DNA of 64,000 bases from positions 28,706,001 through 28,770,000 of the forward strand of contig OX485809.1 in NCBI GenBank assembly GCA_950295325.1, given 5' to 3'. Each line of letters opens with the position of its first letter. Positions within the stretch are counted from its first letter, which is position 1. Shown here piece by piece: positions 11,631 through 23,099 of this stretch. The notes below the pieces were generated by a model. It ran no database searches, was not told where the DNA came from, and saw nothing but the letters and a program-made list of their open reading frames with translations. The DNA comes from Polytrichum commune (Eukaryota > Streptophyta > Polytrichopsida > Polytrichales > Polytrichaceae). The position numbers and the translations under genes are program-made.

Positions 11631-11670
11631 AAAGAGCATCAAACCAACACTTGCCGGTTTGATGCTCTTT
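11631..11670. repeat. 15-bp perfect hairpin
   Basis: The arm aaagagcatcaaacc (11631-11645) is perfectly complementary to ggtttgatgctcttt (11656-11670), with a 10-base loop. No T-run follows and no gene is adjacent. Function is unknown. The surrounding 11450-12330 is otherwise unassigned. Confidence 0.75.
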
Positions 11671-12337
11671 CAAGAGCAAAGGTAGCACTACTCTTGAGAT
11701 TTACTTAGGCTATTTTTAATTTATTTGGGTAGTTTTCTAGGACAAAACTAATGTCAAGTGGTAGTCAAGGTTCTAATTTAGGCTAAATTATGATTTAAAG
11801 AAATCTAAGTAGCCATAAAGCAACAAGAAAGTTGGTGAGGTCAAAAGAGTAGTTGCACTTTTTGGAAAAGTCTCCCGACACTCGCATTGGAAACCTCTTT
11901 GATACCTTTTTGAAACTATTATATTTGATTAATTATCTATTCATTCACCCTTGCTTTGAAAGTTTTTTCCCTTCTTGTTGAGATAATATTGCGGGTACTC
12001 AAAAGGTACTCTCCTAGCATTGGGTTGGGGTGAAACAACCCGTACACTGGTTCCTTGGAGACAAGGGTTTAGGCATCCAACAATGAACGAGTGTATGAGT
12101 TGGTTCGCCCAAATCCTAGCATTGCTACTTGATGTTATGTTTTTCATAGGTTAGAAATTCTCCTTTGAAAATACCTTAGAACTATAGTTATGTAAATGTC
12201 CAAAATGGAACCTATAGAAGTTAATCAACAAATATTTCTAGTTTCAAGATATAATTGTCTTGAAACTTTCTATTGAAATTCCTTATTTTCAACGAGGACA
12301 TTCACTAGAAGGTGTAAATGTAATTAAAAGTACACCT

Positions 12338-13262
12338 AGGGGGTGCACCTTTCACTAAAAACCAAGAACCATGTGTTTTCGCACCATATTCTTCAAACCC
12401 CCTATATAGAACTAATTTTTGTTGCAAAATCAAGCAATACACATACAAGTTTAATGATAAAAATACAAGTGACAATATGTACACATAAGAAAAAAACACA
12501 TTCATATGTAGTCATCAAAATAACTATACAAATATACTTTTGAATAATAATGAAACCCCTATCATAAGCATCTAAATCTACAATATATGTCAAAGAAGCT
12601 AATGCAATCTACCATCCATAAAATTATAAGTCCACTTACTGCTGGTTTCTTTTTTATACCAACATAAACCAATCTCCATGCTAGATCTAGAACTTTTAAC
12701 CCTTGGAATTTGCAACAATTGTGACCCCTAAATGCTTGATCCAAATTGTTGCACACACCGGAGGTTTATTGATGATATGAAAATGATTGAGAGAAAGCCC
12801 ACCTAGGAATCAACAACTGCGCAATTTTGATGCCGCCCTTGATCTAACAAAGGCATCAACCACCTACAACCACCTACAACCACCCACATCAACTATCCAC
12901 ATCCACCACAAAGCGCCACAAAGAAGTGTTGGTCATTCCTCTTACAACCCTAAGCAAAAAGTGACCTCGTCCTTAGCTCAACCACCCTTTCCAAAATCCT
13001 AATATTGCCTCTTCCATACATACATGGATGAGAGAAGGAAATGAGAAAATTATTCATCCAATTCTATTTGATAATAAACACTTATCTCATAAAGTCTAGA
13101 GAACCCTAACATATAAGTACAAATGTTATATCTAGAGGTCATGGACATAACTACGAGTTATAATTTGTGTAGCATATGTATAAATAATACAAAAAAATAC
13201 AAATTGGTACCCAATCTGTGCACTCACGTATACTCATATGTGTTATGAAAGGTGCGCCCCCT
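12338..13262. mobile_element. TIR element with AGGGGG(T/C)GCACCTTTCA ends
   Basis: The left end AGGGGGTGCACCTTTCA and the reverse complement of the right end AGGGGGCGCACCTTTCA agree at 16 of 17 positions. No target-site duplication is visible. A related single end occurs at about 57908-57950 (AGGGTGCACCTTTCATAACA). The ORFs at 12305-12593 and 12787-13002 inside are short and conflict with each other, so I do not call genes. Confidence 0.6.
12859..12889. repeat. CCACCTACAA decamer repeat
   Basis: Three near-perfect tandem copies of a 10-base unit lie inside the TIR element at 12338-13262. Confidence 0.7.
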
Positions 13263-13754
13263 CCCCCCAAGAAACTACAAGGATACCATCATTAGATTAT
13301 ATTTTGCTTCTCCATTTTTTCCTCCCATTTTTGAAGCGGTTGCAAAGGCCTTCAACAAGGTAGTCATACGATACATATGCGACTCATGACCTGACCATGT
13401 GACAATCAACACAAAATATGGTATATCACAAGAGATCCTCATCCATTTATTATGCTACTTTGAATCTAACTTATACACCTTGTTCATGAATCGGTACGTC
13501 GCGCTGCAAGTTGTGTTATTTCCATTGAAAACACAAGCTTCTCTAGTAATCAAAGCCTCTAGTAAAACAAACATTTGAGGTGGCCTAATTTGGTTACTTG
13601 TTTTAATCGGGCAACTACATTAAAAAAATAAAAATTGATTAACCCTTAAATAAATCTATGAACTAAATGAGTATTAGGTTACAAATTCACTCAGAGATTT
13701 GATTGTTTGTGAAAAGTGTAATAAGGGCTGATAAATTTTTTTGCTAGCAATTAG

Positions 13755-13943
13755 TTACCAAGTTTTTGCACCAATGTAAGAGCCTATCATTGCTAAAACA
13801 ATATTGGTGGCGATCACCATGATTTTTTTACTTGATTTTACCTTGTCCTCCACAATGGTATTGTAGGTTGATCCTTCAATGCCATCATGAATCACATATA
13901 GCTCAATAAACTCCCTATTTGAGAGCCCTTGTCCCATCATCAC
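13755..13943 (-). other. possible decayed exon with a hydrophobic C-terminal helix
   Basis: A 62-codon minus-strand ATG frame has a polar N-terminal half and then a hydrophobic segment (IMVIATNIVLAMIGSYIG) that could span a membrane, ending KTW. I do not recognise the family and there are no neighbouring exons. It could equally be chance in AT-rich DNA. Confidence 0.2.
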
Positions 13944-14147
13944 TCAAAAGCATACATATATGTTAGCAAGTGTTGCTCCAAAATTCTACATGTGGCCTCA
14001 TCAACTATGTGTGTAAAATTGAAACAATTCCAAGTTGCATTAATCAAGGTTACTCTGAGGTAAACAAAAATAACTTATAAAAACTTGAGCACACAACGTA
14101 AGCTATGCACCATAATTAAGGGGTTTCTCATTACCATCCATCATGTT

Positions 14148-14705
14148 CATCACCCCCTATGATGACAATGTGACACCAATCCCAAAAATGTCCCATCAGG
14201 GGGTGGGGTCAAGCAGTTTATTCAAAGATAAACTAATGTAGTCAACCCACTAGTCAACAATCTAGTTGATTGCAAAAGAAAAAATATAGAAAATTCCCAA
14301 ACAAATTGAACCTTTAGTTCTTATTGGATGTAAGATCTAATGTTCTAGATTTTTTTTGAATTATTTGATATTTTTTTTTTGCATTTGACCAGGAGCCATT
14401 GACCAACTAGTCCATTGCTCCAAACCGACTACTATAGTTGACAAAGAGGAGTCAACTTCTAGGTAAACCCAACAAAAAATTCCCCAAAAAATTATGAACA
14501 ATTAGATCTTGCATCCAATAAAATCCAACATTCCCCCAAAAAAATTGGAAATTAAAATTTCTTAAAGAAGTTAGCTAAAAAAGTTGATAAAAAAAGTAAT
14601 AGTTTACAAAATAATGCTCCGATAAAAAATTACCACGTCAAGGGGCATCATCTCCCTATGTGATGCGACATGATGGTATCACATCATTTGTGATGTGGGG
14701 TGATG
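14148..14705. mobile_element. foldback (inverted-repeat) element
   Basis: The outer ends share catcacccc in inverted orientation (14148 onward and the complement ending at 14705). An inner pair of arms, 14321-14341 and 14501-14521, is complementary at 20 of 21 positions. No coding frame or clear target duplication is visible. It is most simply a MITE-like foldback element. Confidence 0.5.
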
Positions 14706-15135
14706 GCTAGGGTCTACATCCATTTGCATGTCCTTGACCATTATCATTATTAAGACGACCTATATAAATTATGCCTCCAAATACTTCAGAATGGAGTATA
14801 GTTTTTCATATGGAAGATGATACTATCATTTTTCAATATGAAATCAATGACCTTCATCAAGGTGATTATCATTGTATTTTCCAAATACTAACCATTGCCT
14901 CAACATGTCAATTGGTGTGAGTTTTCTCCTTCACCATCTCCATCCTCTTAACTACTCTTGTGTTCCTTAATTGAAAAATGTTTCAAAAAGTAACATCCCT
15001 TACTATGTTTGGGGGGTGGACTCTCCATACCATGTACAAACTAACGTGAATGTAAGAAGGGGTATAATTTGGGGCATTAGCATATATAGTATACATAAGG
15101 GAGATCTATTATTTTCCTCTAGTGTGTACACATAC

Positions 15136-15162
15136 ATTTTATTTATTATTATTATTATTTAA
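15136..15162. repeat. (TTA)n microsatellite
   Basis: About six TTA/TTT triplets in AT-rich, gene-free sequence. The small ORF ending here (14971-15162) is not supported by any motif. Confidence 0.7.
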
Positions 15163-15407
15163 TAAACTTCTTGTATATAGGGGTTTCATTCCCACATATG
15201 TCATTTAGGTTTCCAATGAAGAGTCCAATCCCCAGGCATGTATGAGCCTAACCATCTCTAGCATGCACATAAAGGCACCAAAAACACTCCATATTACCAC
15301 TTAGAGGACCTCCTTGAGGTTTCGAGTGGATCAAGCATGATCAAGCAATTTGTTGAGCTTTGAAGGCCGGTGAGTATGTACATTGTCTCCTTGTAGGTTC
15401 TACGCTA

Positions 15408-16345
15408 CACCGTTTATGGAATTTATGTCTATGCATAATAGTGCCACTTACCTTATTTTGAGGCGTATGCTAGGTTACACTGATGACCAACAACTTCAAC
15501 ATTAGTGTCACCTCATGACAATTGGAGTTCGAGTGTACTTATTAATATCTTGATATGACTATGTTTAATAATGTTAGGGCATGTTCACAAATTGTACACC
15601 CAACACAAACACAAAGGGGTGCTAAATCGGGTAACATTATTTTAGAGGGCAGTATTCTCATTATATGTCCCACATGTTCACTCTATATGAGCTTCATAAA
15701 ATGTGCATTCCATGCTCAAAACTAATACCTCACAATACACAAGGCTTTACATAGACATAATAGAATATAAGAATGAATTTGGTCAAAGATCGTGAGGTAT
15801 TGATACGTATTTGATTCTCTTATAAGGGAGTTGAAAGTTGGGCCGCAATAGACCCAAGATATTCTGGCCGGGAGAGCATTCCGGGTCCTGCCAACAATGC
15901 AATAGCGGTTGGGCTTGATGTGTGGGTCCAACTTCCGGACTAAATCCGACATTGTCCCATTGCAAGGCCATGTATTGATAATAGGAGAACATGCTCTTAT
16001 GAGGTGTATGCTTTTATGTTATACAATGGTCTACAAGTTGACTAAAGCGTACACAAATGACAATTATCATTAATATGTTCAAAAATATCTTCTTCTTGCA
16101 TACTAAAATGTCAACACATTAATATTTCATGACATTATTTCCTCTTGCATACTAAAATGCAAAAAACCATCTCAAACATCACTATGTGCTCCGCTAAATG
16201 TCATGATATATTTACTTTGCACTTACAAAAGTTACCTACGTTGACAAATAGTATCATATTGGCAATGAGCGGACAAGAGACCTTGAGACCTTTAATTTAG
16301 GCTCTTTGCAAATGATGCATGTGACACCAAATACCATGAATGGTG
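15408..16345 (+). mobile_element. TIR element, family D copy 2 (host of a nested MITE)
   Basis: The left end CACCGTTTATGGAATTT and the reverse-complemented right end CACCATTCATGGTATTT match the ends of copy 1 at 5986-6464. TA lies outside both ends. The copy is about 423 bases longer than expected because a second element (15577-15996 plus a TTA duplication) has inserted inside it. It is non-coding. Confidence 0.7.
15577..15996. mobile_element. Tourist-like MITE nested in family D copy 2
   Basis: The termini are GGGCATGTTC and, reverse-complemented, GAGCATGTTC, flanked by a TTA duplication (15574-15576 and 15997-15999). Removing the element and one TTA gives 'taatgttatgaggtg', exactly the sequence in family D copies at about 30266 and 31232. 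Harbinger-type MITEs have this TTA preference. The overlapping minus-strand ORFs at 15722-15992 have no recognised domain. Confidence 0.8.
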
Positions 16346-17489
16346 TACCGGAGTCTAGAACAACTCTATCAAGTTCAGTGTTCTCTCCCTTTGTTTTAAA
16401 CTACTATTGTTATAAATGAGATTAACTTCAAAAATTAAAGACACTCACTTCTTGTTGGATGGGAGATTTGAAGGTTGCGCTAAAGTAGGTGCTTTGTCAT
16501 GAGGCGGTTTGTTGGATATACATCAATGTTGGATTGGTATTGTCATGTTTAATACCATTTGGGTATCTAAAATGAAGATTTCATACTTTTTGACGCGTAT
16601 GGGTATAGATATTTGACATTGTTTTTGTCTTCGGTACCATTTGGGTGTATACATCATGCAAGAACTTTCATAGCTAAGTAAAATCATCCTAATATCAACA
16701 TGGTTAAGAATAATATTGACCCAAACAATATCTCAGGTATACAAAGATTCTCTCATCTTGACATACCCACCAAACATCAATATTTGATTGGGATTACAAT
16801 TTTGATACCCACGGATAGGTTCTTTGATACCATTATTCATCTTGATTATTGATACCATGGATTCACCTATGTAGAGGTCCAACATTGATATACACCATGT
16901 TAATGCTCATTTGTCAAGCACGCTTTCTTGATTCTCTCTGAGAACTTCATGGGCAGCCTCATGATGAATACCATTCTTTTACAAATCAATGGTTGTTTAA
17001 TCAGATCACAAGATACGCAAGACTCATGAGTTTATAAACTGAGTGCATCAAAACCAATATAACAACTAATATTACACGTATGATGTTACTGCAAGCTTGA
17101 ACCATCATACTATAAGAGAGACAAAATAAACCTTCTCCCTCCTGATATAATTCTAATAGCAGAGGTAACATTCGTTTATTTTGGAAGGATGAAAACTTGG
17201 TAAGCTAAACCAATGGTGTTGTCCCACTACTCTAATCACACAGATAATTACATCCAACTCAAATCTCCAAGCATGAAGTTGGATTCAAGAAAAGAAAAGA
17301 AAAAATAACGCCCGTACAAGGTACCGGCATGAATGTGAGCATGTTATTTAAATGTCGATCACGGCAATTTGTGTTGTAGCATGAGAAGTTTTGTCTCCTT
17401 TGAGAGGTGGGCTTTGGTGGTTTGCAACTTGGGTTCAACACACAAGTGACTCATCAAAACAAGATTCAATGATAGTGAACTCAAATACC

Positions 17490-18830
17490 CGAGTCAACAT
17501 CAAGGGTGGTGTGAGGATTCCAAGGTCATTGGAATGCACCCCACGGCAATTAAGGGTAAATGAAGTGATTTTTGAATGGCATTTTGTGTGATGACCGGTA
17601 GACTATAATTGAATGTTGGTGATGGCCCAACCACACTAGATGTCGGCAAGCTCTCCTCCACCTATGTTAGTGGGCCGGGTAAGTTACAATGAAGTTGCAG
17701 GGTATTTCTCTTGTAATTACGGGAGACTCCTACCACACTGACATCATTCAACGAACGTCATGAATCGTAAGGGCCACTTCACACACAAGACCAAGGGCCC
17801 ATAAATAACCATTGCACTTCAAGCACTCTCATCGGTGGAAATGGCGAAGCTAGTCCAAGTTTGCTTCACACTACGCTTGAGGGACCGACGCAGTAAGTAA
17901 ATGCAAGATGGATGTAAAGTCTACATGGGATCAAGTGGATAATGTTTCATGGTCACTTGGACTATTTTCAAAAACCACCTCTTGAAGGTAGACCTGACAC
18001 AAAACCACGAGACCATGGCACTCCGAAACCTCACAACCGTTGGTTACCCCGCACGAATCAAGAGTCATGGAAAGAGCATTTGGTTGAGGGCCCGGTCACA
18101 TGTAGCTTCACACTACACTCTCAGGCCCGTGACCACACTGCATGGTTTTGGAAGTGTGTTGGGACGGCCTTTACCCACCTTTTTTCTTTTGGGCTCTCAC
18201 GATGTCATGGTCGTGGCTCTTGGCTCGTGTGTGAAGTGGGCCGAAGCCTCCTCTCGATCAGCATTCAAGGAGCAACGTGAAGCTGATAAGATCCTCCCAT
18301 AATTAGGAGAGACCAACACCTTGATAGCAGGAGTCGTTCGTGCAGGCACACACCACTTAGGCATGAATTTGATGCCGACATTAGGGAAGGCCCTCCTCGA
18401 TTAGGCCCTCCTCGATTTTACTGCCTCCTCTTAAATTTACTTACGCCTTCATTACGGAGTCTGCGCCCCTCGTCCCGAATCCAGGTCTGAAAACCAAGCT
18501 TTCTGGAAACACGACATGTTGGAGATTCTTGCATGTCCTGAGGCACCTGACCTCGGTGGGAGTGGAGGCAAGATCTGATCGACATCTCCCGTGAGTCGCA
18601 TGATGCACACTGAGCCGATTTGAGGTCCTTCCAAATTTTGCATCCGGGCTTGCTCGGTGTGGCACCAGCACACTCAACCGTATGGCATCAGATTTGCACG
18701 ACTTCATGTATCATGCCTGATTGCGCGGGCGGGCACCCAAGGAATCACTGTGACTAACGTTTGATCAAGTCGCTCAAATCAAAGGAGCCGTAATAATATT
18801 GTCCTCCACACAACACGGCCCTGCTTCACA
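17490..18830. other. GC-richer unassigned stretch
   Basis: The composition is less AT-rich than its surroundings and CG dinucleotides are common, with overlapping ORFs of 73-117 codons on both strands (17942-18302, 18441-18707). None has a recognisable motif and they contradict one another. Words such as 'gcttcacactac' recur at about 17866 and 18106, hinting at an old duplication. It could be a young insertion of unknown type. I call no gene here. The interval 16350-17490 also shows nothing supportable. Confidence 0.25.
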
Positions 18831-18919
18831 AGTCCGTACGAGCAAGAAACTCTTGGAAAGTGGCAAGCACGAGCACGAGCACGAGCACAGTCGAATACGC
18901 GACTCCATTACCATGCTTA

Positions 18920-19894
18920 CAGTCAAGACTCTATAAGTGTTACCCCTATAAGCATTATAATTTCATATATGGTAAGAAAATTTTACTCCCCTACAAAAAC
19001 ACAATTGGTAAGATTAGTGAGTGTTATGTGTTGAGTGTTATACCATGCTCTACTCCCTTCGTTGTTAATTGCACCTCTATAAGTGTTAATTTTGAGAAAA
19101 TTAAGGTAATCGTATATGAGAACATACATTTTCAACATGTAATCACATTTATCCCATATTCTTTGCGAACTATTCAAAATTGTTGGAGGCACACGGGTGT
19201 TCTTTCGATCTCTATTGAGTGGGAGATAGAGGAAGCTAGGCGCTTGGTAGAGGTTGATGAAGTTGCTACTCTACTTCATCAATTGACGTTGTTGTCATCT
19301 GATAGTGACGTGATGAATGCTCATGAATACCTCAATTATGAGATGGAGTTTGATTTAACCAACCCCTATGAACCTACCGATGAGGAGTTTTGGGATATGT
19401 ATTCCTCAGGACATCAAGAAATTGATGTTGATGAGGTTATGGTTGATGTGGTAGAAGAAGTTGTAGGATTTAGTGTTGTTGAGCGTTCTCTAGAGACTTT
19501 GAAGAAATACTTTGAACAAAGACCAAATGATGTCCTATCACACATCAAGAGCATTCAAAGACTCCATAAGGAAGTTTCATCTCATCATTTGGAAGCTTCT
19601 CATCATACTACTATAGACTCTGTCTTTCGGTTAATTTAGTTGGAAGAATCACGTCAAATTACTACTATATAGATTATTTCTTTCAATTAGTTTAGTTGAA
19701 TTATGTATTATCATTTGTACTTTCATTACTTATTTTTATAAAACGTTATGTTCTTCATTTTTGGAAATTTTAAGTGTTATTTATATAAGTGTTATTAATC
19801 ATCGGTATGAATTCTATAAATATTACTTGTTATAATTCTATATATGTTATTTTTTTGCTACTCCCGACCTGTAACATATATAGAGTCTTGATTG
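18920..19894 (+). mobile_element. pogo/Tigger-like transposon, internally deleted
   Basis: The left end CAGTCAAGACTCTATAAGTG and the reverse complement of the right end CAATCAAGACTCTATATATG form an inverted repeat with about 21 of 24 matches, flanked by TA on each side (18918-18919, 19895-19896). TA duplication and a CAGT-type start fit the Tc1/mariner-pogo superfamily. The unoccupied site is preserved in R1 copy 2. At 975 bp it is too short for a full transposase and retains only the C-terminal part. Confidence 0.85.
19150..19639 (+). pseudogene. pogo/Tigger (CENP-B-like DDE) transposase C-terminal fragment
   Basis: The open frame running from 18860 to the stop at 19639 has no ATG at its start (it opens with GTG in flanking R1 sequence), so the full 259 codons are not one protein. 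From about 19150 it encodes SLRTIQNCWRHTGVL followed by a long acidic helical tail, the layout of the region after the DDE core in pogo/Tigger transposases, where a 'TI.NCWR.TGI' block recurs. The DNA-binding domain and catalytic acidic residues are absent. Family assignment rests on this motif and on the TA-flanked ends. Confidence 0.6.
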
Positions 19895-20499
19895 TATATA
19901 GGTTTAAAGAAAGTGATTCAAACAACATGCTTACTTTGAGCTTCATGAACATTTGAGAAACAAATTGATCTATAGAGCCAAGCAATTTATGTTGACAAAA
20001 ACAATTGCAAGAAGCATCTACATACTTTAAAAGAGGGTGCAAGCAGTGTGCAAGTAGATATATTGAACATGTAGTTGTCTAAAATTTGTTTAGAACATGA
20101 TAGAATTACATTAAGTTGATGTTTTTTTTCTAATAAGAATCATTATGGTGCCCTCAAGTTTATAATGAACTCAAGGATTAAGTTGAAGAAAATCTAACTT
20201 CAAAATACTTAAGGTCATGAAATCTAGTCCAAATCAAATTTAGCCATTACTTTTTCAACGGTACTTTTAATGATAATTTTTCAAGACCTCACATTGATAT
20301 TCTATATTTGAGTACCCAACACAATAATAAAGGGCACCATGAAAACAAAATCCAATTTAAACAACACTTTGCTACTACTTTTAGGCGTTTGACCATAAAC
20401 AATTATGATTTTAGTATACCAGAGCATTTTTTCTGTATACTTGAACATGCTTGCTCCCTAGCTGAGATTATCTTAACCATTTCATCAAATCAAATAAAA

Positions 20500-21500
20500 A
20501 TCGTAAAGAAAGTTTCCTCTTGGATGAGAATCTAAATTTGGTGATTAATAGAGAGGTGACAAGTCCCAACCTCGAATTTCAACTTCCCACTACAATTGTG
20601 AATTGTGTTGGGCTTTCTATTGGAAGCATGGGATTTTTGGGGAACATGTCAAATAGAAGTTTAAAACTTGGAAAACCATTTGGCACCTGCTTCATGGCAT
20701 CACTATTCTAACAATCTAGATTGAGGAAAACTATAAGTTTGGTGTCCAACTAGAGACAATGGCACAAAATGAAGGTTAAATTTCTCATTGGGGACAAATG
20801 CATCATGTATGGGAGAAAGACATGGCAACTTGTGAAAAAACTTATTATTACTAGTCCTATCTCTAAAAAGGCAATCCTTTAGTATTTGACCAATCTTGGG
20901 GCAGGCAGGGATCTGTGTGTGCCATAGATGAAAGCTAAGACATGAGTGATGAGTGGTGAGTGGCAACACATGAGCAGTGAGCATTAAGTTTAAAAAACTC
21001 CAAGCCAACTTCAATAAGTGCGAACGGTTTCAGGGCACATGCACTAAATATGACACTCTAGCAGTGTGCCAATGAAAAACATGGTAATCAACCTCCATTA
21101 AAGATGTGGTATTAGCCACACCATGTTCTTCGGTATTCAAGGACTCCTCTATGCATGTCCATCTTGCCTTAGTGCTAGGACAAAGAATGGAGAAGTTGAC
21201 TTTATAGGGGTGATGTCAATCACAACTTGCACTGAGTGACAAGCATGGATTTCACATTAGTGTCCATCATGTCAAGTCAGCTACTACCCAACAATTGGCT
21301 TCCAAACTAGACAACTGCTAAATAACAATCATCTTAATTTGATAAATAGTTGTTTATTATAGTTGACTATTCATTAGCAGTTTTCCGCCACATCGACTGT
21401 TGAAGAGCAATTGGCACACCAAGGCGATTAATGACTTCAATAGCCATTTTTTTTAGAAGTTGGTTGCTAGCGAATGGTCAACAAATCAAGTGATTACTCA
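20500..21500. other. no supportable gene
   Basis: Small frames at 20520-20711 (+) and 20703-21014 (-) lack motifs. The + strand near 20770-20920 reads for about 45 codons in a frame that could be a retroelement remnant, but no diagnostic residues are present. Confidence 0.3.
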
Positions 21501-21889
21501 TGAGCAATCAATTTGTCAACTATCTATCACCCCCCCAATGGGCACGTGGTGTCCATGGGTTGGGTGGGGAGGGGTCACATCCAATCAACGCCCTCCCCGT
21601 GGGTATATATGGACCACATGTCACAACCCTTGTTAACGCCCCTTAACAATCTTGACCATATTTATTTCTACCAAGGGTCACGAGCACTAACCCTTCGCAT
21701 TTTGTAATGCTAATGGTTAGCTCCCCATACCGCAGACCTTTTAGTTTATAGGAGGGGGACCAACCCTCCTACACTTGCATTCAGACTCACCGCTTAATCG
21801 GTAACCAATGCTTAGATGTGGACTTTCATTCATGGAAGTCCAATATTTAGTTGATCATCATGTTGTTGGAGTAACACTGCAACAATCTG

Positions 21890-23080
21890 AACCATACTAG
21901 GCAACTATGTCCCCCACGTTTGGGCCAATGCTCATGAAGGCCGTGTCGTTCGGCCTCGGGTGGGTTTGGCCGGCCACACTGCCTCACCCATATAAGCCTT
22001 TAGGACTTTTGTCAGAGTCCCCTACCCCACCGTCAAGAAATCTTTTGTTTCTTTATCAAGAGTTGGGGACAAGTAGACCTTTTCCCTTAGCCATTGAGGC
22101 TTGAAGCCCCTGCAAGCTTTAGAACACCATAACTTCTTTGTATGATGTCTAATGCTATTAAACAAGCACTCCATCATCATCTACGCTTCACGCAAATGCC
22201 GATGGATTCCTCATTTGCCTCATTTGCGCAAGTATTGAGGAATTTATGCATGTTCAAACCTTGGCATTCCTAGGAGCCATTCCCAAGCCACTGCTATACC
22301 AGGTTGTTGTCCCGGGACAACACCCCACTTCAATTGCCATATCTCCTAGCTCACACCTCTGATTGAGGTGTTCTTGAACATTCTATAATTAACATGCCAT
22401 AAGCTACGCATAGCTTATGGCCTTACCTTGGTGACTTCTAGTCTTCGTGTGTGGGATATGTTCCCAACGTCCGGGGCCCTCACCCATACTAGGATCACTT
22501 GGGCCCTCTCACCAACGGCGTCACAAGTCCCAGGTGTCACTCCGGGGTCCCCCTTGTGCCCATGGTGTTTTGGGCACTCCTTATGGAGAGGTGCGCGATA
22601 CCCCACTTTCATTCCAGCCTCACTTCGTGCTTGCTCCAGTGGATCCTTGGTTGTTCAACAACCATTGCGACTTGGAGACTGTGGTGAGTTGAAGGGCCTA
22701 CATTGGAGAAGTTATGACTGTTATTACCTCGGGAATCCCGGGCGCCACTCCCATGTCACTGATATCCCCTGGAGTATTGGGCGTTGTCCCTAGGTAGCGC
22801 CCCACTCAAATGACCATATCTCTTAGCTCATACCTCCAATTGGGAAGTTCTTGAGCATTCGAGAATCTGGACGTCGTAAGTTATTCAATGCTTATGGCCT
22901 TATTTTCGTAACTCATAATCTCTGTGGGTGAGAGGCATTCTTGATGTCCAAGGCCCTCACCCATACTAGGACCACTTGGGTCCACTCACCTATGGCGCCA
23001 CACGTTTCAGGCGTCACTCCAAGGTCCCCTTTGTGCCCATGATGTTGTGGGCACTCCTCATGGAGAGGTGTGTGACAATT
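21890..23080 (-). repeat. GC-rich dispersed repeat R2 with an internal tandem duplication
   Basis: The segment 22260-22590 is repeated at about 22720-23070. Shared words include 'gccctcacccatactaggа'-type text, 'cttgtgcccat', 'gggcactcct.atggagaggt' and 'ccatatctc.tagctca'. The whole block also occurs, reverse-complemented, at 39655-40350. The ORFs inside it (22415-22793) merely follow the repeat. It looks like part of a long retroelement or LTR, but I see no terminal TG..CA pair or primer site. Confidence 0.7.
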
Positions 23081-23099
23081 AAGGAAGGTCAGGGTTAAC

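Larger units (their letters stand above)
18845..20440 (+). repeat. unknown repeat R1, copy 3 (split by a pogo-like element)
   Basis: The parts 18845-18919 and 19895-20440 align with R1 copy 2 ('ccattacc.tgc' then 'taggttta', and later 'gccaagcaatttatgttga', 'cttcaaaatacttaagg', 'caatttaaacaacactttgc'). A short (GAGCAC)n expansion lies at its left edge. The pogo-like element sits at the break. Confidence 0.75.

Noticed and set aside
12000-12150. Minus-strand 68-codon frame that looked organellar at first
   Set aside because: I could not match it to any plastid or mitochondrial gene, and the flanks are ordinary nuclear repeats.
15722-15992. Two overlapping minus-strand ORFs
   Set aside because: They fall entirely inside a nested MITE and contain no domain.
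18860-19149. N-terminal part of a 259-codon frame as one transposase gene
   Set aside because: It begins with GTG, its first codons lie in the flanking R1 repeat outside the element, and nothing matches a transposase until about 19150.
22415-22793. Overlapping frames of up to 121 codons
   Set aside because: They lie in repeat R2, are open on both strands, and are not preserved in the other R2 copies.
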